From UBA5177 sp002413265 (GTDB lineage: Bacteria; Chloroflexota; UBA5177), in contig DAIORV010000136.1 of the NCBI GenBank assembly GCA_036752825.1, positions 1-5,896 of the forward strand: a stretch of 5,896 bases of DNA, written 5' to 3'. Under the pieces are notes generated by a model. The model saw only the letters and a list, made by a program, of their open reading frames with translations, searched no databases and was not told the origin of the DNA. The position numbers and the translations under genes are program-made. Of this stretch, positions 5,472 through 5,896 are shown piece by piece (positions within the stretch are counted from its first letter, which is position 1; the number at the start of each line of letters is the position of its first letter).

Positions 5472-5479
5472 AAGGAGGG
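5472..5479 (+). promoter_or_regulatory. ribosome binding site of the AMIN-like gene
   Basis: AAGGAGGG lies 5 bases before GTG at 5485, a near-consensus Shine-Dalgarno sequence that fixes this start. Confidence 0.7.
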
Positions 5480-5484
5480 TCGCG

Positions 5485-5896
5485 GTGATTCGCAAGATCG
5501 TGGGGATCGGCTTTGCAACCCTCTTGGCAGGCATCGCGGTTGGAGTGCCGGTGACAGCCAGCGCCTCGCCCGCCTCATCTGGCTTCACCTGCGGCACCCA
5601 ATCCGGAGGTTCGACCAGCGTCGTCACCCCGATTACCGCTGTTCGAGTCGGCCACCACGTTGGCTACGACCGTTTTGTAGTCGAGTTCAGCGGCTCGGTC
5701 GTCCCAGACTACAGGGCGATCCCGAAGTTAAGCGCGACGTTCTACAGCGACCCCCTCGGGCAGCCGGTGACCCTCGAGGGAACGGCAGGAATCAAGCTGG
5801 TGATGCACTCAACCTCGATGCACGGAACATACGGCGGTCCTACCGACTTTGATCCCGAGTTTCCGCAATTAGCGGAGGCCCGGTCGATCGGCGACT
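5485..5896 (+). CDS. secreted AMIN-like domain protein, 5' part only
   Basis: The frame runs from GTG at 5485 to the window edge, giving 137 residues. Residues 1-27 form a Sec signal peptide: basic start (IRK), hydrophobic core (IVGIGFATLLAGIAVGV) and an ASA cleavage site after A27. There is no lipobox cysteine next to the cleavage site, so export rather than lipid anchoring is likely. The mature part shows the features of actinobacterial AMIN-like proteins: GYDRFVVEFSG (60-70), DPLGQPVTLEG (89-99), MHGTYGGPTDF (112-122) and a following EARSIGD strand. AMIN-type domains are beta-sandwiches linked to the cell envelope; this subgroup's ligand is unknown. The remaining part, probably a few dozen residues or more, lies right of the window. 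No connection to the nuclease cluster is apparent. Confidence 0.87.
   Translation, partial: MIRKIVGIGFATLLAGIAVGVPVTASASPASSGFTCGTQSGGSTSVVTPITAVRVGHHVGYDRFVVEFSGSVVPDYRAIPKLSATFYSDPLGQPVTLEGTAGIKLVMHSTSMHGTYGGPTDFDPEFPQLAEARSIGD

Larger units (their letters stand above)
5081..5484. other. 404-base intergenic region without a supported gene
   Basis: No gene is supported on either strand. A minus-strand reading frame (5578 down to 5186) overlaps the signal-peptide codons of the next gene and has no ribosome binding site; its last 70 codons have coding-like composition, so it might contain a remnant. Small hairpins are seen at 5265-5278 (GGTCT/AGACC) and 5448-5462 (AGCTG/CAGCT), the latter just before the ribosome binding site of the AMIN-like gene and possibly in its leader. 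That gene's promoter must lie here, but I cannot place it with confidence. Confidence 0.5.

Noticed and set aside
5186..5578. 130-codon minus-strand frame, part of which (about 5186-5400) looks coding-like
   Set aside because: It overlaps the well-supported signal-peptide region of the AMIN-like gene antisense, has no ribosome binding site and matches no family I know. A gene remnant cannot be excluded.

Overview
The window is G+C-rich bacterial DNA, probably from an actinomycete (Actinomycetota). The evidence is the codon use, several GTG starts, apparent leaderless starts, and a secreted AMIN-like protein of a type common in that phylum. The genus cannot be told from this sequence. No rRNA, tRNA, CRISPR array or complete insertion sequence was seen.

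Layout. Bases 1-133 may hold the 3' end of an unrecognised plus-strand gene. Facing it on the minus strand (130-1251) is a PD-(D/E)XK nuclease-like protein whose C-terminal half looks like an EVE/PUA-type barrel. A divergent intergenic region (1252-1359) with a long imperfect hairpin separates it from a plus-strand pair. That pair is a uracil-DNA-glycosylase-fold protein (1360 onward), apparently broken by two single-G insertions, and a GIY-YIG nuclease-like protein (2149-2652). Converging on the pair from the minus strand is a second, different PD-(D/E)XK nuclease-like gene (2886-4052, or 4214 with the longest start). It is preceded by an unrecognised 73-residue ORF with a strong ribosome binding site (4151-4372) and by a decayed 3' fragment of a Fic-family gene (about 4420-4737). 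The right part is more ordinary: a GYD-domain protein (4787-5080), about 400 bases with no supported gene, and the 5' part of a secreted AMIN-like protein that runs off the window (5485-5896).

How it may fit together. Four proteins in about 4 kb carry DNA-processing folds: two PD-(D/E)XK, one UDG, one GIY-YIG. With a Fic remnant next door, this looks like a DNA repair or genome-defence island rather than housekeeping DNA. The UDG-like and GIY-YIG genes are 7 bases apart and read as a base-excision plus nicking pair. The PD-(D/E)XK/EVE-like protein is divergently transcribed from them and could share their control region. A joint function is inference; no part of the cluster is recognised here as a named system. 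The three genes that would begin transcripts (both PD-(D/E)XK genes and the UDG-like gene) start with GTG, lack a Shine-Dalgarno sequence and have a TAnnnT hexamer 6-8 bases upstream. The other genes with intact starts have clear ribosome binding sites.
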